The notes under the pieces were generated by a model. That model did no database searches. It was not told the DNA's origin and worked only from the letters and a program-made list of their open reading frames with translations. From Paenibacillus woosongensis (GTDB lineage Bacteria; Bacillota; Bacilli; Paenibacillales; Paenibacillaceae), in contig NZ_CP126084.1 of the NCBI RefSeq assembly GCF_030122845.1, positions 2,170,001-2,234,000 on the forward strand: a stretch of DNA of 64,000 nucleotides. Direction: 5' to 3'. The translations under genes were made by a program, and so were the position numbers. Below are positions 9,439 through 18,787 of the stretch, one piece after another. Each line of letters opens with the position of its first letter. The first letter of the stretch is position 1.

Positions 9439-10329
9439 ATGGATCGAAATACGGCAAATTGGCGGGTTTTCGGGAAAATATGTTGTTGTTTATTGCTAAG
9501 CTTAAGTTCCCTCAATATGTTGCCTGGGCTTGCAGCGGCAGGGCAGATCGCATCAATTTCCAAACCTGCGGCTCAGCTTATAAAGGATGAGGGCAGACAA
9601 TCGGCAAAAGGTAAAAAGCTGGCGGTCATTATCGATGATCTGGGCAACGGAATGCAGGGTACCGAGGAAATAATGGCCCTGCCAGTCAAGGTAACCGTAG
9701 CAGTTATGCCTTTTCTGCCAACGACGGAAGCGGATGCGCGAAAGGCTCACGAAGTCGGGCATGATGTGCTGATTCACCTTCCATTGGAGCCGAAGCAGGG
9801 ACCAACGAGATGGCTGGGCCCCGGAGCGATTCTCACTGAAATGAGCGACGAGGCAGTACGGAAGAACGTGGAAGCCGCCATCGACAACGTTCCTTATGCG
9901 ATCGGAATCAACAATCATATGGGATCTAAAGTAACCGGGGATGAGCGCGTAATGTCCATCATCCTGGATGTATGCCGCGAGCGGGGGTTATTTTTCGTCG
10001 ATAGCCGTACGAATTATCGATCCATCATTTTTAAATTATGCAAGCAGAAAGGCATGCCGCAAATCAAGAACGATATTTTTCTTGATGATGTGCATACAGA
10101 GGCTCATATTTCCCGGCAGATGGACAAAGTCGCAGAGCAGGTGCATGCCGAAGGAAAATGCGTAACGATCGGCCATGTAGGAACCAAAGGGAAGAAGACG
10201 GCCGCGGTGATAAAAAAATATATTCCCAAGCTTCAAGGGCAGGGCATTGAATTCGTAGGTATTTCGGAAATGGCCCGCGATGTAAAAACTCCCGGACAAT
10301 GGCCGGGAGGCGGGATCATATTGCCGTAA
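9439..10329 (+). CDS. Divergent polysaccharide deacetylase (YibQ-like)
   Basis: A 296-residue exported protein. The signal peptide (ICCCLLLSLSSLNMLPGLAAA) precedes a divergent polysaccharide deacetylase domain (about residues 55-290). Diagnostic pieces are AVIIDDLGNG, HLPLEP, INNHMGSK and FVDSRTN. Members are thought to act on cell-wall or extracellular polysaccharides; the exact substrate is unknown. ATG 9439 follows AAGGAGGG; the frame is open back to 9307 but without a ribosome site. The last 14 bp overlap the end of the convergent amidase gene. Confidence 0.8.
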   Translation: MDRNTANWRVFGKICCCLLLSLSSLNMLPGLAAAGQIASISKPAAQLIKDEGRQSAKGKKLAVIIDDLGNGMQGTEEIMALPVKVTVAVMPFLPTTEADARKAHEVGHDVLIHLPLEPKQGPTRWLGPGAILTEMSDEAVRKNVEAAIDNVPYAIGINNHMGSKVTGDERVMSIILDVCRERGLFFVDSRTNYRSIIFKLCKQKGMPQIKNDIFLDDVHTEAHISRQMDKVAEQVHAEGKCVTIGHVGTKGKKTAAVIKKYIPKLQGQGIEFVGISEMARDVKTPGQWPGGGIILP

Positions 10330-10999
10330 AATATTGGACGATTCCGCCATAAATGGCCTCGGCAATTTTCTGTTGACCGCGTGTGCTGATAAGCATGGCG
10401 CGGTCTTCGGCGTTGCTGAGAAAGCCAGTTTCCACGATGACGGCGGGGCAATCCACATGATTCAGCAGATAAAAAGGCTTGCCGACTTGAGGTAAGGATG
10501 AAGCGGCATACAGGCTGTCCAGGGAGTTCTGGATTGAGAATGCTAGTATGGCACTGCGGCCTTCGTTCTGGTGAAGTACAATTGGCCCGCGTTTTGCTCT
10601 GTTTCTGCCCCAGTTTACGTGAAGGCTGACGACGATTTCCGACGGAAGCTCTTCGCTTAACTGCTTGCGCTGGGCCAAATCACGGATGTGACGCGAACGA
10701 TTTCGCAGCCAGCGGTTATCGTCGCTTAGCGCATAATCGCCAGTCCTATTTAGAATCGCTCGATATCCATGGCTGCGAAGTATGACATAAAGGCGGCGGC
10801 CAATTTCTAAATTGATGTCCTTCTCCAGGATGTCGCCATATGAAGTGCCGCCGTCGATTCCGCCATGTCCTGCATCGATGAGAATGACGGGCTGGGGAAA
10901 AGCGTACCGGAAGGTATGATCCCCAGCGATTACGCTTGTGCCGTACAAACTGCTGAAAGCAAAAATTATTGCAAGCAGGGAAAGGCATTTGCGTCTCAT
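10316..10999 (-). CDS. cwlD: N-acetylmuramoyl-L-alanine amidase (CwlD-like)
   Basis: A 227-residue Amidase_3 enzyme that cleaves the bond between muramic acid and L-alanine in peptidoglycan. The signal peptide (LLAIIFAFSSLYGTSVIA) is followed by the zinc-site motif ILIDAGHGGIDGGT, a Glu in the following EKDINLEI segment, SLHVNW (His) and PAVIVETGFLSN (Glu). The size and early AGHGGIDGG match CwlD, which makes muramic-delta-lactam in the spore cortex together with PdaA. The gene name is by family, not proven. ATG 10999 follows GGAGGTG. The stop overlaps the convergent deacetylase gene. Confidence 0.82.
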   Translation of the reverse strand: MRRKCLSLLAIIFAFSSLYGTSVIAGDHTFRYAFPQPVILIDAGHGGIDGGTSYGDILEKDINLEIGRRLYVILRSHGYRAILNRTGDYALSDDNRWLRNRSRHIRDLAQRKQLSEELPSEIVVSLHVNWGRNRAKRGPIVLHQNEGRSAILAFSIQNSLDSLYAASSLPQVGKPFYLLNHVDCPAVIVETGFLSNAEDRAMLISTRGQQKIAEAIYGGIVQYFTAI

Positions 11000-11157
11000 G
11001 GATTCACCTCCACCGGGATGTTTGTAATTTAGAATGAGCCATAATATGAAAAAACATACATTCCGTGGTGGAGAAGGTTTATGGTGAAGATAAACGGTGC
11101 AGACTAATCGTAAACAGAAATATGCCGACGATTCCCATAACAAAGGAGAGCTGCAAC

Positions 11158-11373
11158 ATGGCTAAGGGCGACGAACTGGTCAAATACATTACCGAACGAG
11201 TCGTAAATTATATGGAGACACCGAAGGATGTCCGGCGCAGTCAGGCCAAGGGGAAGGAGCCTTGGAGCCGCAGGTGGTTCGGGATGATTCCATTCAGTCT
11301 TGGCATGTGGTGGGGACAGACGGCGCATATCGGCAGAAAAGGGAAAGGCGTGCGAACCCGTAATAAAAATTGA
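11158..11373 (+). CDS. yqzE: YqzE family protein
   Basis: A 71-residue basic protein. It has the YqzE pattern: an N-terminal helix DELVKYITERVVNYMETPKD, then PWSRRWFGMIPFSLGMWW, a hydrophobic patch that may touch the membrane, and an arginine/lysine-rich tail. In Bacillus, yqzE lies near the comG operon; here it does not. The function is unknown. ATG 11158 follows AAAGGAGAG. It is divergent from cwlD and ends in a strong terminator. Confidence 0.8.
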   Translation: MAKGDELVKYITERVVNYMETPKDVRRSQAKGKEPWSRRWFGMIPFSLGMWWGQTAHIGRKGKGVRTRNKN

Positions 11374-11418
11374 AAAGCCTGGAGCTTAAGCGAATGAAGC
11401 TAAGTTCCAGGCTTTATT
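11373..11418 (+). terminator. Rho-independent terminator after yqzE
   Basis: The arms AAAGCCTGGAGCTTA and TAAGTTCCAGGCTTT form a long imperfect stem followed by ATTGT. It overlaps the gap to the convergent gene at 11452 and could serve both strands. Confidence 0.7.
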
Positions 11419-11451
11419 GTACTGAGCTACTGTTTAGCGGTTCTGCAGCTT

Positions 11452-12492
11452 TTACTGGCCAGTGCTGTTGTAAAATTGCCCTGTTCTCGCTAGTTCATCG
11501 AAAGCAATAAAGCGGGGGGAGGCGGCCGAGCCGGTCATGACATATACATGTTCAATAGCGGCGGTATCGTCTCCTTGTTCCCAGGTCTGATAGCCATAAA
11601 CGGGCAATGGCAGAGTATAATTGCGGTCTTCGCTGCGGGCTGCGAAGATGAGAGCTTTGTGCTGGCGGAGCTCCTGGGTTAAGGAGGAAGCTGTGAGCTT
11701 AAGCTGGTCGCTTGCCAGCCATAGCAGATTGTCGTTCGGGTCAAAGCTGTCAGCCGTTATTGTCGGCGGGTCAGGAATGGCTGCCGAAGATCCGCTGGCA
11801 ACGATGGCCGAGGACAGTTGGGGCAGCGAGGCCAGCAGCCTCCGCCATACGGATTCATTATCCGGCAGCGGATCAGCGTTGCGGGCATCCCGGTACTGCA
11901 GGGGCAGCGAATCGCCACGGGTCGCTGCTTGTACTTGCAGGCCCGCGGCCTGGCCCGCCCTGTCGATGATGCGCCATTCGGCGAGCGTTGGCCCGGCGTA
12001 GAGCTGTTCGACCTGGAGCGCTGCTGAATGCGACGGGAGCGAGGCGGAGTGAGCGGACACGCCGCTCTCTGCTGTCAGCGACCGCTGCAGTGCTACCGTG
12101 TCGAACAGCGGCTCCGGCCCGGCGCCGTATTCGATCAGGGCGTAGCCGCCCGACGGCTTGGCGCCGAGGATGAGATAGCCTAGGGGCTTGCCATCCTGGA
12201 TTAGCGTCACAAGCCACGCGTGCATGCCAGGCCCCAGAGGCTGAAATTCCGGGCGGGCTTCCTTCCAAGCCGTGAACGGCTTGCTCGCGGAGAGCTTGCC
12301 GATCAATTGCTCGGCGAACCGGACGGCCTCCTCTGGAGCCGGTGCTGCCTGAGCAATGACAAACGAGTCCGGCGGAATGAGCAAGCCCTCCTGAGCGTGG
12401 GCTTGTACATGTTGCAGGCTTGGCAAGGGAGCAGCAAGGATAGTCAGGCCCAGCAGCAAAACCAGGCTTATTTTATAAGAAAAGCGGAACAT
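11452..12492 (-). CDS. Secreted protein of unknown function
   Basis: About 346 residues. An N-terminal signal peptide (KISLVLLLGLTILAAPLPSL) ends near AHA. The mature part starts with a helix (EEAVRFAEQLIGKL) followed by a beta-rich stretch with GYLILGAK and GYALIEYGAGPEP, reminiscent of protease-propeptide or PepSY-type folds; this is only a resemblance. The start is uncertain: ATG 12492 directly precedes the signal peptide, while ATG 12516 and 12528 are in frame and none has a strong ribosome site. The gene is locally G+C-rich. It lies downstream of yqhH-yqhG on the same strand. Confidence 0.55.
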   Translation of the reverse strand: MFRFSYKISLVLLLGLTILAAPLPSLQHVQAHAQEGLLIPPDSFVIAQAAPAPEEAVRFAEQLIGKLSASKPFTAWKEARPEFQPLGPGMHAWLVTLIQDGKPLGYLILGAKPSGGYALIEYGAGPEPLFDTVALQRSLTAESGVSAHSASLPSHSAALQVEQLYAGPTLAEWRIIDRAGQAAGLQVQAATRGDSLPLQYRDARNADPLPDNESVWRRLLASLPQLSSAIVASGSSAAIPDPPTITADSFDPNDNLLWLASDQLKLTASSLTQELRQHKALIFAARSEDRNYTLPLPVYGYQTWEQGDDTAAIEHVYVMTGSAASPRFIAFDELARTGQFYNSTGQ

Positions 12493-12648
12493 GGACAAGC
12501 GATCACCAGCTTTCATATAATTTATCACGTTTGACTTGCCTCTATCTTAAAAGAGCGCCGCCAAGAAGGCTGTCTCAACCTGTCGCGGGGGCTTGGCCGA
12601 GACGGCTTCTATTTTTGCGGTCTTTTAGCGAGAAGGGTCAATTATTCG

Positions 12649-13584
12649 TCATCGCCGCAGACGCAAATGGAAGATGCCGCAGTTTATTGCGGATACGACA
12701 ATCCTCGGCTCGTACTGCCAGCGGATTTCACCACGGCGCGATTCGTATTGCTCCTGAACTAGCTTCTTCTTCTCCTTGTCCGGATCGCGAAGCAGGTCCG
12801 TATAGTAGCTGTCGATGAGCAGCAGCTCCTCCTGAAGCCGCTCGTTGGCTTCTTCGGCCCAGGTCTGGTCATAAGCCTCGATTGCTGTCCGGATGATTTG
12901 CTCGAGCATATCGCGGCCCTCCGCTAAGGATAGCCTAGTTGGCTCGATATGGACGTTCTCTGGTACCCGGGGGACGAGGGAGAGGGACTGCAGCCTGGAG
13001 CTGAAGGAGGTGTCGATGTGCCCGGTCAGCAGGGAAATGCCCAGCGTGCGGATCTCTTCTCTTTTCATATCACAGCAAAACTCAATTTTGAAATTGACAC
13101 CAAGCCATGGTTCGTAAGCCGCAGGCAGCAGGGTCATCCGCTGCTTTGGTGAGGCGCTCTCGAACAGGTAGACGCAGCGGCCCCGCCGAAGCGCGGCGTC
13201 GAATATTTGCTTCAGGCGCGGGCTGCCGAAGGCCAGATCCTCGCGCTGAATCCGTGCCGGGCCAAGCACGGGCAGAGGGCGGATGGCCCCGTAATGGCGT
13301 CCGAGGATTTGATCCTCCTGCGGCTTGGGCACATCCTGCTCCGCTGCGGCTAGTTCGGCATCATGGCGCTCTGCATCAAAGACGAATTTGAAGGACATCG
13401 TCTGCGGTTCGGCTCCCGTACGTTCGATGAAGCTCCAGTAGTAAGGACGGTTGGTCAAGTCCTTGTCCGCTTGAAGAGACAGTTTGACGGTTACGTGATG
13501 CGGCGATTTCTCCATGATCTGGCACTCGGTAATGTCGAGATAAGCCAGCACATACTGCTGGATTTGCTCCATGGTCATGGTCAT
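12649..13584 (-). CDS. yqhG: YqhG family protein
   Basis: A 311-residue soluble protein of the YqhG family, whose function is not established. It begins with a helical segment, MEQIQQYVLAYLDITECQI. It has a long charged helix near residues 215-270 and ends in a beta-rich part. The start is 13584, with GGGAGG upstream; ATG codons 6 and 12 bases further in are alternatives. Only 6 bp separate it from yqhH, so the two are almost certainly cotranscribed, the same order as in Bacillus. Partnership with the SNF2 protein is inferred from that pairing. Confidence 0.8.
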   Translation of the reverse strand: MTMTMEQIQQYVLAYLDITECQIMEKSPHHVTVKLSLQADKDLTNRPYYWSFIERTGAEPQTMSFKFVFDAERHDAELAAAEQDVPKPQEDQILGRHYGAIRPLPVLGPARIQREDLAFGSPRLKQIFDAALRRGRCVYLFESASPKQRMTLLPAAYEPWLGVNFKIEFCCDMKREEIRTLGISLLTGHIDTSFSSRLQSLSLVPRVPENVHIEPTRLSLAEGRDMLEQIIRTAIEAYDQTWAEEANERLQEELLLIDSYYTDLLRDPDKEKKKLVQEQYESRRGEIRWQYEPRIVVSAINCGIFHLRLRR

Positions 13585-13590
13585 TGTTCA

Positions 13591-15354
13591 TCAGCCTCCC
13601 GTAAGTTCTGTAAGATTGGCGCCTGAAGAATCGTCCACAGGGTTCTTGCCCAGCTCATCCTTGATTTGATGCAAGGAATTGCCAAGGGAAGCAACACGGC
13701 TGGCAATTTCCTCGTCGTTTTGCGATTCCAGCAGAATTTTGTAGATGCTCTTCTCCAAGGAATGCTCCTTCTCGAAACGCTCCAAAATGACATCAAGACT
13801 GCCGATGACCATTTCGAACATATTGATTTTCTCGTGCAGCAGGTTAAGAATATGCTCTTCAATTGTGCCTTTGGTCGATAGATTGTATATTTTTACATCG
13901 TTTTTCTGGCCCAGACGATGCACCCTGCCGATCCGCTGCTCGACCCGCATCGGATTCCAAGGCAAATCAAAATTAATCATCTGGTGGCAGAACTGCAGAT
14001 TGATTCCCTCGCCGCCGGCTTCGGTAGCGATCATGACCTGGGCCCGGCCGCGGAACAGGTCCATCATCCAGTCCTTCTTGCCGCGGTTCATGCCGCCCCG
14101 GTAGGGCACGGCCGTCATGTTGCGCTCGCGGAAATATTTCAGCAGATATTCCTGGGTCGCCCGGTATTCGGTAAACAGGATGACTTTGTCATTCATTTCC
14201 CGGATGAGCTCCATCGCCTTCTCAGCCTTGCTATTCGCCTGGATCGTCTTGATGATGCCGACCAAATCCCAGATGCGGTCGCGAAGCGGGGAATCGGGGG
14301 CAAGCTTCTTCGATAAATTGACAAGCGTAACGAACACGGCGTCCCGGCTGCTGCACACCTCCCTCTGCAACGTGACGAGCGAGAGCATGCTGCTCAGGTC
14401 TCCACCCGCTGCATGATATTGGTCTTTGACAAAGGAAGTAACGCCATCGTATAATTGCTTCTCCTCGGGCGAGAGCTCGACGTGAATGTTGCGGACGATC
14501 CGCTTTGTGAACTCTAGGTCGCCATCGCTGCGGCGGTTGCGGATCATGACCTTGGAGAGCTCTTCCTTGAGCTTCTCCTCATTTTTGGGGATCCGCTTAT
14601 CGACGACGAAGTTGGCGGCAAAATCGCCTTGCCCGCCGAGCTGGCCCGGCTTGAGCAGATTGATCAGATTGAACAGCTCGCTGAGGTCATTCTGAACCGG
14701 CGTGGCGGTGAGCAGAAGACAGTATTTTTTGCGCAGTTGGATCATGAATTGGTAGTTGGTCGTTTTTTTATTTTTCAGCTTGTGCGCTTCGTCGACGATG
14801 ACCATATCGTATTCGTTGTTCAGCAGAATTTCCTTATGCGGATCGCGCTTGGCCGTATCCATGGAGGCGACGACGATATCGTTATCCCAGGAATGCTGTT
14901 TTTTCTGGGCTATGGCGGGGATGGCGAATTTCTGGTTAAGCTCGCGCACCCATTGCAGCACCAAAGAGGCCGGAACGAGGATCAGCGCTTTGCGGACCAG
15001 TCCGCGAATCATGTACTCTTTGAGAATCAGTCCGGCTTCGATCGTCTTGCCAAGTCCCACTTCATCGGCCAAGATCGCCCGGCCGCGCATTTCGAACAGC
15101 ACCTTACGGGCGGTCTCTGTCTGATGCGGGAGCGGCTTTACTCCGTGGATGTGAGAGAGGCAGAGAATCTCTTCAAAGCTCGATACGAGGGAGGCATTCT
15201 CTGCCTCCATGGCGAGGTTAAACAGCTTCCAGTCGTCCCAAGGCCCGCCCTTGTCCAGGCGGCTGTTCAAATCCTCGTACCAGGAGCGGTTGAATTCGAT
15301 GGGGGGACCGGCCTGCAAGGAAGAATGCAGGGAATTTGGAGGGTGCGGATTCAT
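13591..15354 (-). CDS. yqhH: SNF2-family DEAD/DEAH helicase-like ATPase
   Basis: A 587-residue SNF2-type nucleic-acid-dependent ATPase. Motif I is ADEVGLGKTIEAG (about residue 95). Motif II is VDEAHKLKN (about 190), with LLLTATPVQND (motif III) following. Motifs V-VI are EGINLQFCH and QRIGRVHRLGQ (about 475-500). These proteins translocate on duplex DNA rather than separate strands. The start at 15354 has GGGAGGT upstream. It pairs with yqhG. Unlike in B. subtilis, no glycine-cleavage genes adjoin. Confidence 0.88.
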   Translation of the reverse strand: MNPHPPNSLHSSLQAGPPIEFNRSWYEDLNSRLDKGGPWDDWKLFNLAMEAENASLVSSFEEILCLSHIHGVKPLPHQTETARKVLFEMRGRAILADEVGLGKTIEAGLILKEYMIRGLVRKALILVPASLVLQWVRELNQKFAIPAIAQKKQHSWDNDIVVASMDTAKRDPHKEILLNNEYDMVIVDEAHKLKNKKTTNYQFMIQLRKKYCLLLTATPVQNDLSELFNLINLLKPGQLGGQGDFAANFVVDKRIPKNEEKLKEELSKVMIRNRRSDGDLEFTKRIVRNIHVELSPEEKQLYDGVTSFVKDQYHAAGGDLSSMLSLVTLQREVCSSRDAVFVTLVNLSKKLAPDSPLRDRIWDLVGIIKTIQANSKAEKAMELIREMNDKVILFTEYRATQEYLLKYFRERNMTAVPYRGGMNRGKKDWMMDLFRGRAQVMIATEAGGEGINLQFCHQMINFDLPWNPMRVEQRIGRVHRLGQKNDVKIYNLSTKGTIEEHILNLLHEKINMFEMVIGSLDVILERFEKEHSLEKSIYKILLESQNDEEIASRVASLGNSLHQIKDELGKNPVDDSSGANLTELTGG

Positions 15355-15739
15355 GATGTAAACCTCCCTTTTCTGTCATCTTCTAAATTTTGTGTAGATG
15401 TAGTATGGACGAATAAGTAGAAATTCATAACTGCGAGAGAGGTTGTGTATCTTGGCATTCTGTCGGAATATGTCACAATCTGGCTCCGGAGCAATTCTGA
15501 TTTTGAAAGAACGGGCTGGCTGAAATTCTGGCGTCAGGTCTGGCTTGAGATAAGGATGATATGTCAGGAAATAGGCAACGCTAAGGCCATAGCGGCTGGC
15601 GGGAGGATGCAGGTATGGCATGGAATGGTTTTCAGTTCTTTTTCAAAGGAAGAAACGAAATATAAAGGGATTCAAAGGAAAGAGGAGATCATGGGGGATA
15701 AACGCCATTAATCTGCCTTAATTTTCAGGGAAGCCAAGC
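15355..15739. other. Intergenic stretch without a convincing gene
   Basis: Between yqhH and the nrdJ promoter region I see no recognisable gene. A frame at 15445-15711 has no family resemblance. A six-codon reading frame at 15691-15711 (Met-Gly-Asp-Lys-Arg-His) follows a good GAGGAG site and could be a tiny leader peptide, but this is weak. yqhH should be promoted from the part nearest 15355. Confidence 0.35.
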
Positions 15740-15778
15740 TGTAATATCGAGATGTTGTATAGTATAATGGTACTCGCC

Positions 15779-15792
15779 CACTACATATTGTG
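15779..15792 (+). promoter_or_regulatory. Candidate NrdR box upstream of nrdJ
   Basis: CACTACATATTGTG is a near-palindrome matching nine of the ten core positions of the NrdR consensus (CWATATATWG) as I recall it. It lies just after a TATAAT at 15763-15768. NrdR represses ribonucleotide reductase genes when dATP is high. NrdR sites usually come in pairs about 31 bp apart; the second is not clear here, so this call is tentative. Confidence 0.4.
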
Positions 15793-16036
15793 ATTTATAC
15801 ATATAAAGATCGTTTATGTGATGTGGATGAGGGTAATGAATAAATAAGAAAAAGGTTAGAGAACAGACAGGAATCGGCGGTATTTGTGCAGGTGTGGCAT
15901 CTGCGCAGCTACCGACATTTTTTTGCGTCCAGCAGGAGGAAAGATGCGGTGATAAACACTGCGACAAGAAACAACAATTAGTCTGCGGTGATGTAGAATT
16001 AGGGCGCGAATCATCATTTTGAGGAGGGTGTTTTCT

Positions 16037-18718
16037 TTGAAAACAGAGCAGAAACAACGTCTGGAGGGACTTAGTGAAAAAATCTTTTTGGATCGGTACG
16101 CATGGAAAAATCCTGATCCGAGCCATGCGAAGGTCGGCGACGTGGTCCTTGTACTGACGAAGGATGATCCGAAGTTCCCTACGAAAGAAGTAGGCGAGGT
16201 CGTAGCGCGAGAGGGGCGGACGGTTACGGTGAAGACCCGGTCCGGCGAGCTCGTGCAGTCCGATGTTGAGAAGCTGACGCTGAATATCGAGAAAACACCG
16301 GAAGAAATGTGGGATCGCCTGGCTTCCGCCATGGCCTCGGTGGAGGTTACGCCGGAGCTGCAGCAGGAATGGGAGGAGAAATTCCGTTATGTGCTGGACG
16401 ATTGGAAGCTGGTGCCGGGCGGACGTATTGCTGCTGGCGCCGGAGCCAGCGATGAGTTGACGCTGTTCAACTGTTACGTGATTCCATCGCCGAAGGACAG
16501 CCGAGGCGGCATTATGGAGACGCTGTCCGAAATGACCGAAATTATGGCGCGCGGGGGCGGCGTCGGAATCAACCTGAGCTCGCTGCGTCCGAGAAGGGCT
16601 GTTGTCAAAGGCGTAAATGGCTCATCCAGCGGTGCTGTATCTTGGGGCGGACTGTTCAGCTATACGACAGGTTTAATCGAGCAGGGCGGCAGCCGGCGTG
16701 GTGCGCTGATGCTAATGATTAACGACTGGCATCCGGATTTGCTGGATTTCATTACGGTAAAGCAAACGATGGGCCAAGTGACGAACGCGAATCTGTCGGT
16801 TTGTGTCAGCAATGACTTCATGAAGGCCGTGAAGGAAGATCTGGATTGGGAGCTTGTCTTCCCGGATACGACTTATGAAGATTACAATGAGGTGTGGGAC
16901 GGCGACCTGGACAAATGGAAAGCTGCCGGACGGAGAGTGAATCACTTCCGTACGGTGAAGGCGCGGGAGATCTGGCATACGATCATTGAATCGGCCTGGA
17001 AATCGGCCGAGCCGGGCGTCGTATTTATGGAATACTACAATCAAATGTCGAACAGCTGGTATTTCAATCCGATCATTTGTACGAATCCGTGCGGGGAGCA
17101 AGGGCTGCCTGCTTGGGGAGTGTGCAATCTGTCGGCGATAAATCTGTCCAAATTCTATGATGAGGACAAGCATGACGTCGCTTGGGACGATCTGGCGCTG
17201 ACAACGCGTTATTCGGTGCGGTTTCTGGACAATGTCATCAATAAAACACCTTATCATTTCGAAGAGAACGAGAAGAACCAGAAGAATGAGCGCCGCGTAG
17301 GCCTCGGCACGATGGGGCTGGCCGAGCTGATGATCAAGCTTAACGTCCGTTACGGCAGTCCGGAATCGCTGGAGTTTCTTGATAAATTATATGGCTTCAT
17401 TGCGAAGGAGGCTTACCTTGCCTCGGCGGATATCGCAGGGGAGAAGGGCTCATTCCCGGCATTCGAGGCCGACAAATATCTGCAAAGCGGATTCATGAAA
17501 GTGATGACCGAGGTATATCCTGAGGTCGGTGAAGCGGTTCGCGAGAAAGGCATTCGCAACGTTACGATCATTACCCAGGCTCCTACGGGCAGTACGGGTA
17601 CAATGGTTGGTACGTCCACAGGGATCGAGCCTTACTTCGCGTTCAAATATTACCGTCAGAGCCGGCTGGGCTTTGACGAGCAGTTCGTTCCGATTGCGCA
17701 GGAATGGATGGATGCTCATCCGGGCGAGAAGCTGCCAGATTATTTCGTAACGGCGATGGATCTGTCCGCCGAGGATCATATTCGCACGCAAGCGGCCATC
17801 CAGCGCTGGGTAGACAGCTCAATTTCGAAGACAGCGAACTGTCCGGCCGACTTTACAGTAGAAGAGACGAAACGCCTGTATGAGCTAGCTTTCGATCTCG
17901 GCTGCAAGGGCGTAACGATTTACCGTGACGGCAGCCGCGATGTGCAGGTTCTGCAGACGGAGAAGAAAGACGATAAAGCGGAAGCAAATGCAAATGCAAA
18001 CTCTTCGGAAAGCGGCGATGCTGCCGGTGCTTCGGCTGGCGCTGAAGGTTCGGCAACGGGCGCGGAGCAAAATGCGTTAAACGGACTGGATCAAACGCTG
18101 TCCGCCGGGGTGGACCCAAGCGAGAAGACGGTGTTCGATAAGCAGTACAAGAAGCGTCCGCAGGTCCTGCATGGGGCAACGTATAAAATCAATACGCCAT
18201 TTGGCATGGCGTACATTACGATTAACGATTTGAACGGCATTCCGAGCGAAATCTTCCTCAATGTCGGCAAAGCGGGCTCAGACGTGTTCGCGATGGCCGA
18301 GGCTCTGGGCCGCGTATGCTCCCTGTTCCTGCGCTACGGCGACCATGGACAGAAGGTAGAGCTGCTGATCAAGCATTTGAAAGGCATTGGCGGTTCCGGC
18401 GCTATCGGCTTTGGTCCGAATCGGGTTGAGTCGATCGCCGATGCCGTTGCCAAAGCACTGGAAATCCACGTGCAGCATGGCCCGTATGACGATCATGATC
18501 CGGCTCCGGTAGCTGCGACCGTGGCTCACCACGAAGAGCAAGCAGGTGTGGGCTCTGCGGGGAGCATAACGGCTGGTGTCCAGTCTGCCGGCAACGGCCA
18601 TCATGGCGGCGCGCCGGCGTCCTCGCGGGACTTGTGCCCGTCCTGCGGGTCGGCCTCGCTGCTGAACGTGGAAGGCTGCAAAACCTGCGCGAACTGCGGG
18701 TACAGCAAGTGTTCGTAA
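16037..18718 (+). CDS. nrdJ: Adenosylcobalamin-dependent (class II) ribonucleoside-diphosphate reductase
   Basis: An 893-residue enzyme that reduces ribonucleotides to deoxyribonucleotides using a B12 radical, without oxygen. The substrate Cys is in LFNCYVIPSPKD. The radical-site segment is NPCGEQGLPAWGVCNLSAIN (Cys and Glu). APTGSTGTMVGTSTGIEP binds phosphate. An Ala/Asn/Ser/Gly-rich linker at about 635-685 separates the core from a C-terminal domain ending in a CPSC...CANC...C cluster that re-reduces the active site. The start is taken as TTG 16037, eight bases after GAGGAGGG; frame upstream of it overlaps the ribosome site. It is single-gene with its own terminator. Confidence 0.93.
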   Translation: MKTEQKQRLEGLSEKIFLDRYAWKNPDPSHAKVGDVVLVLTKDDPKFPTKEVGEVVAREGRTVTVKTRSGELVQSDVEKLTLNIEKTPEEMWDRLASAMASVEVTPELQQEWEEKFRYVLDDWKLVPGGRIAAGAGASDELTLFNCYVIPSPKDSRGGIMETLSEMTEIMARGGGVGINLSSLRPRRAVVKGVNGSSSGAVSWGGLFSYTTGLIEQGGSRRGALMLMINDWHPDLLDFITVKQTMGQVTNANLSVCVSNDFMKAVKEDLDWELVFPDTTYEDYNEVWDGDLDKWKAAGRRVNHFRTVKAREIWHTIIESAWKSAEPGVVFMEYYNQMSNSWYFNPIICTNPCGEQGLPAWGVCNLSAINLSKFYDEDKHDVAWDDLALTTRYSVRFLDNVINKTPYHFEENEKNQKNERRVGLGTMGLAELMIKLNVRYGSPESLEFLDKLYGFIAKEAYLASADIAGEKGSFPAFEADKYLQSGFMKVMTEVYPEVGEAVREKGIRNVTIITQAPTGSTGTMVGTSTGIEPYFAFKYYRQSRLGFDEQFVPIAQEWMDAHPGEKLPDYFVTAMDLSAEDHIRTQAAIQRWVDSSISKTANCPADFTVEETKRLYELAFDLGCKGVTIYRDGSRDVQVLQTEKKDDKAEANANANSSESGDAAGASAGAEGSATGAEQNALNGLDQTLSAGVDPSEKTVFDKQYKKRPQVLHGATYKINTPFGMAYITINDLNGIPSEIFLNVGKAGSDVFAMAEALGRVCSLFLRYGDHGQKVELLIKHLKGIGGSGAIGFGPNRVESIADAVAKALEIHVQHGPYDDHDPAPVAATVAHHEEQAGVGSAGSITAGVQSAGNGHHGGAPASSRDLCPSCGSASLLNVEGCKTCANCGYSKCS

Positions 18719-18733
18719 GCTAGAAAGAAAATA

Positions 18734-18773
18734 AACGGTCAGGCAGCAATCTGTGCGCCTGACCGTTTTTTTT
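18734..18773 (+). terminator. Rho-independent terminator after nrdJ
   Basis: The arms AACGGTCAGGC and GCCTGACCGTT are followed by T8. Confidence 0.88.
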
Positions 18774-18787
18774 GGATCGATCATTCT

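Noticed and set aside
14629-15420. 263-codon open frame antisense to yqhH
   Set aside because: It is the complement of a clear SNF2 gene with all helicase motifs, has no ribosome site and resembles no family.
15445-15711. 88-codon frame between yqhH and nrdJ
   Set aside because: It has no family resemblance, a poor start context and an odd composition. I kept only the tiny GAGGAG-linked frame as a weak note.
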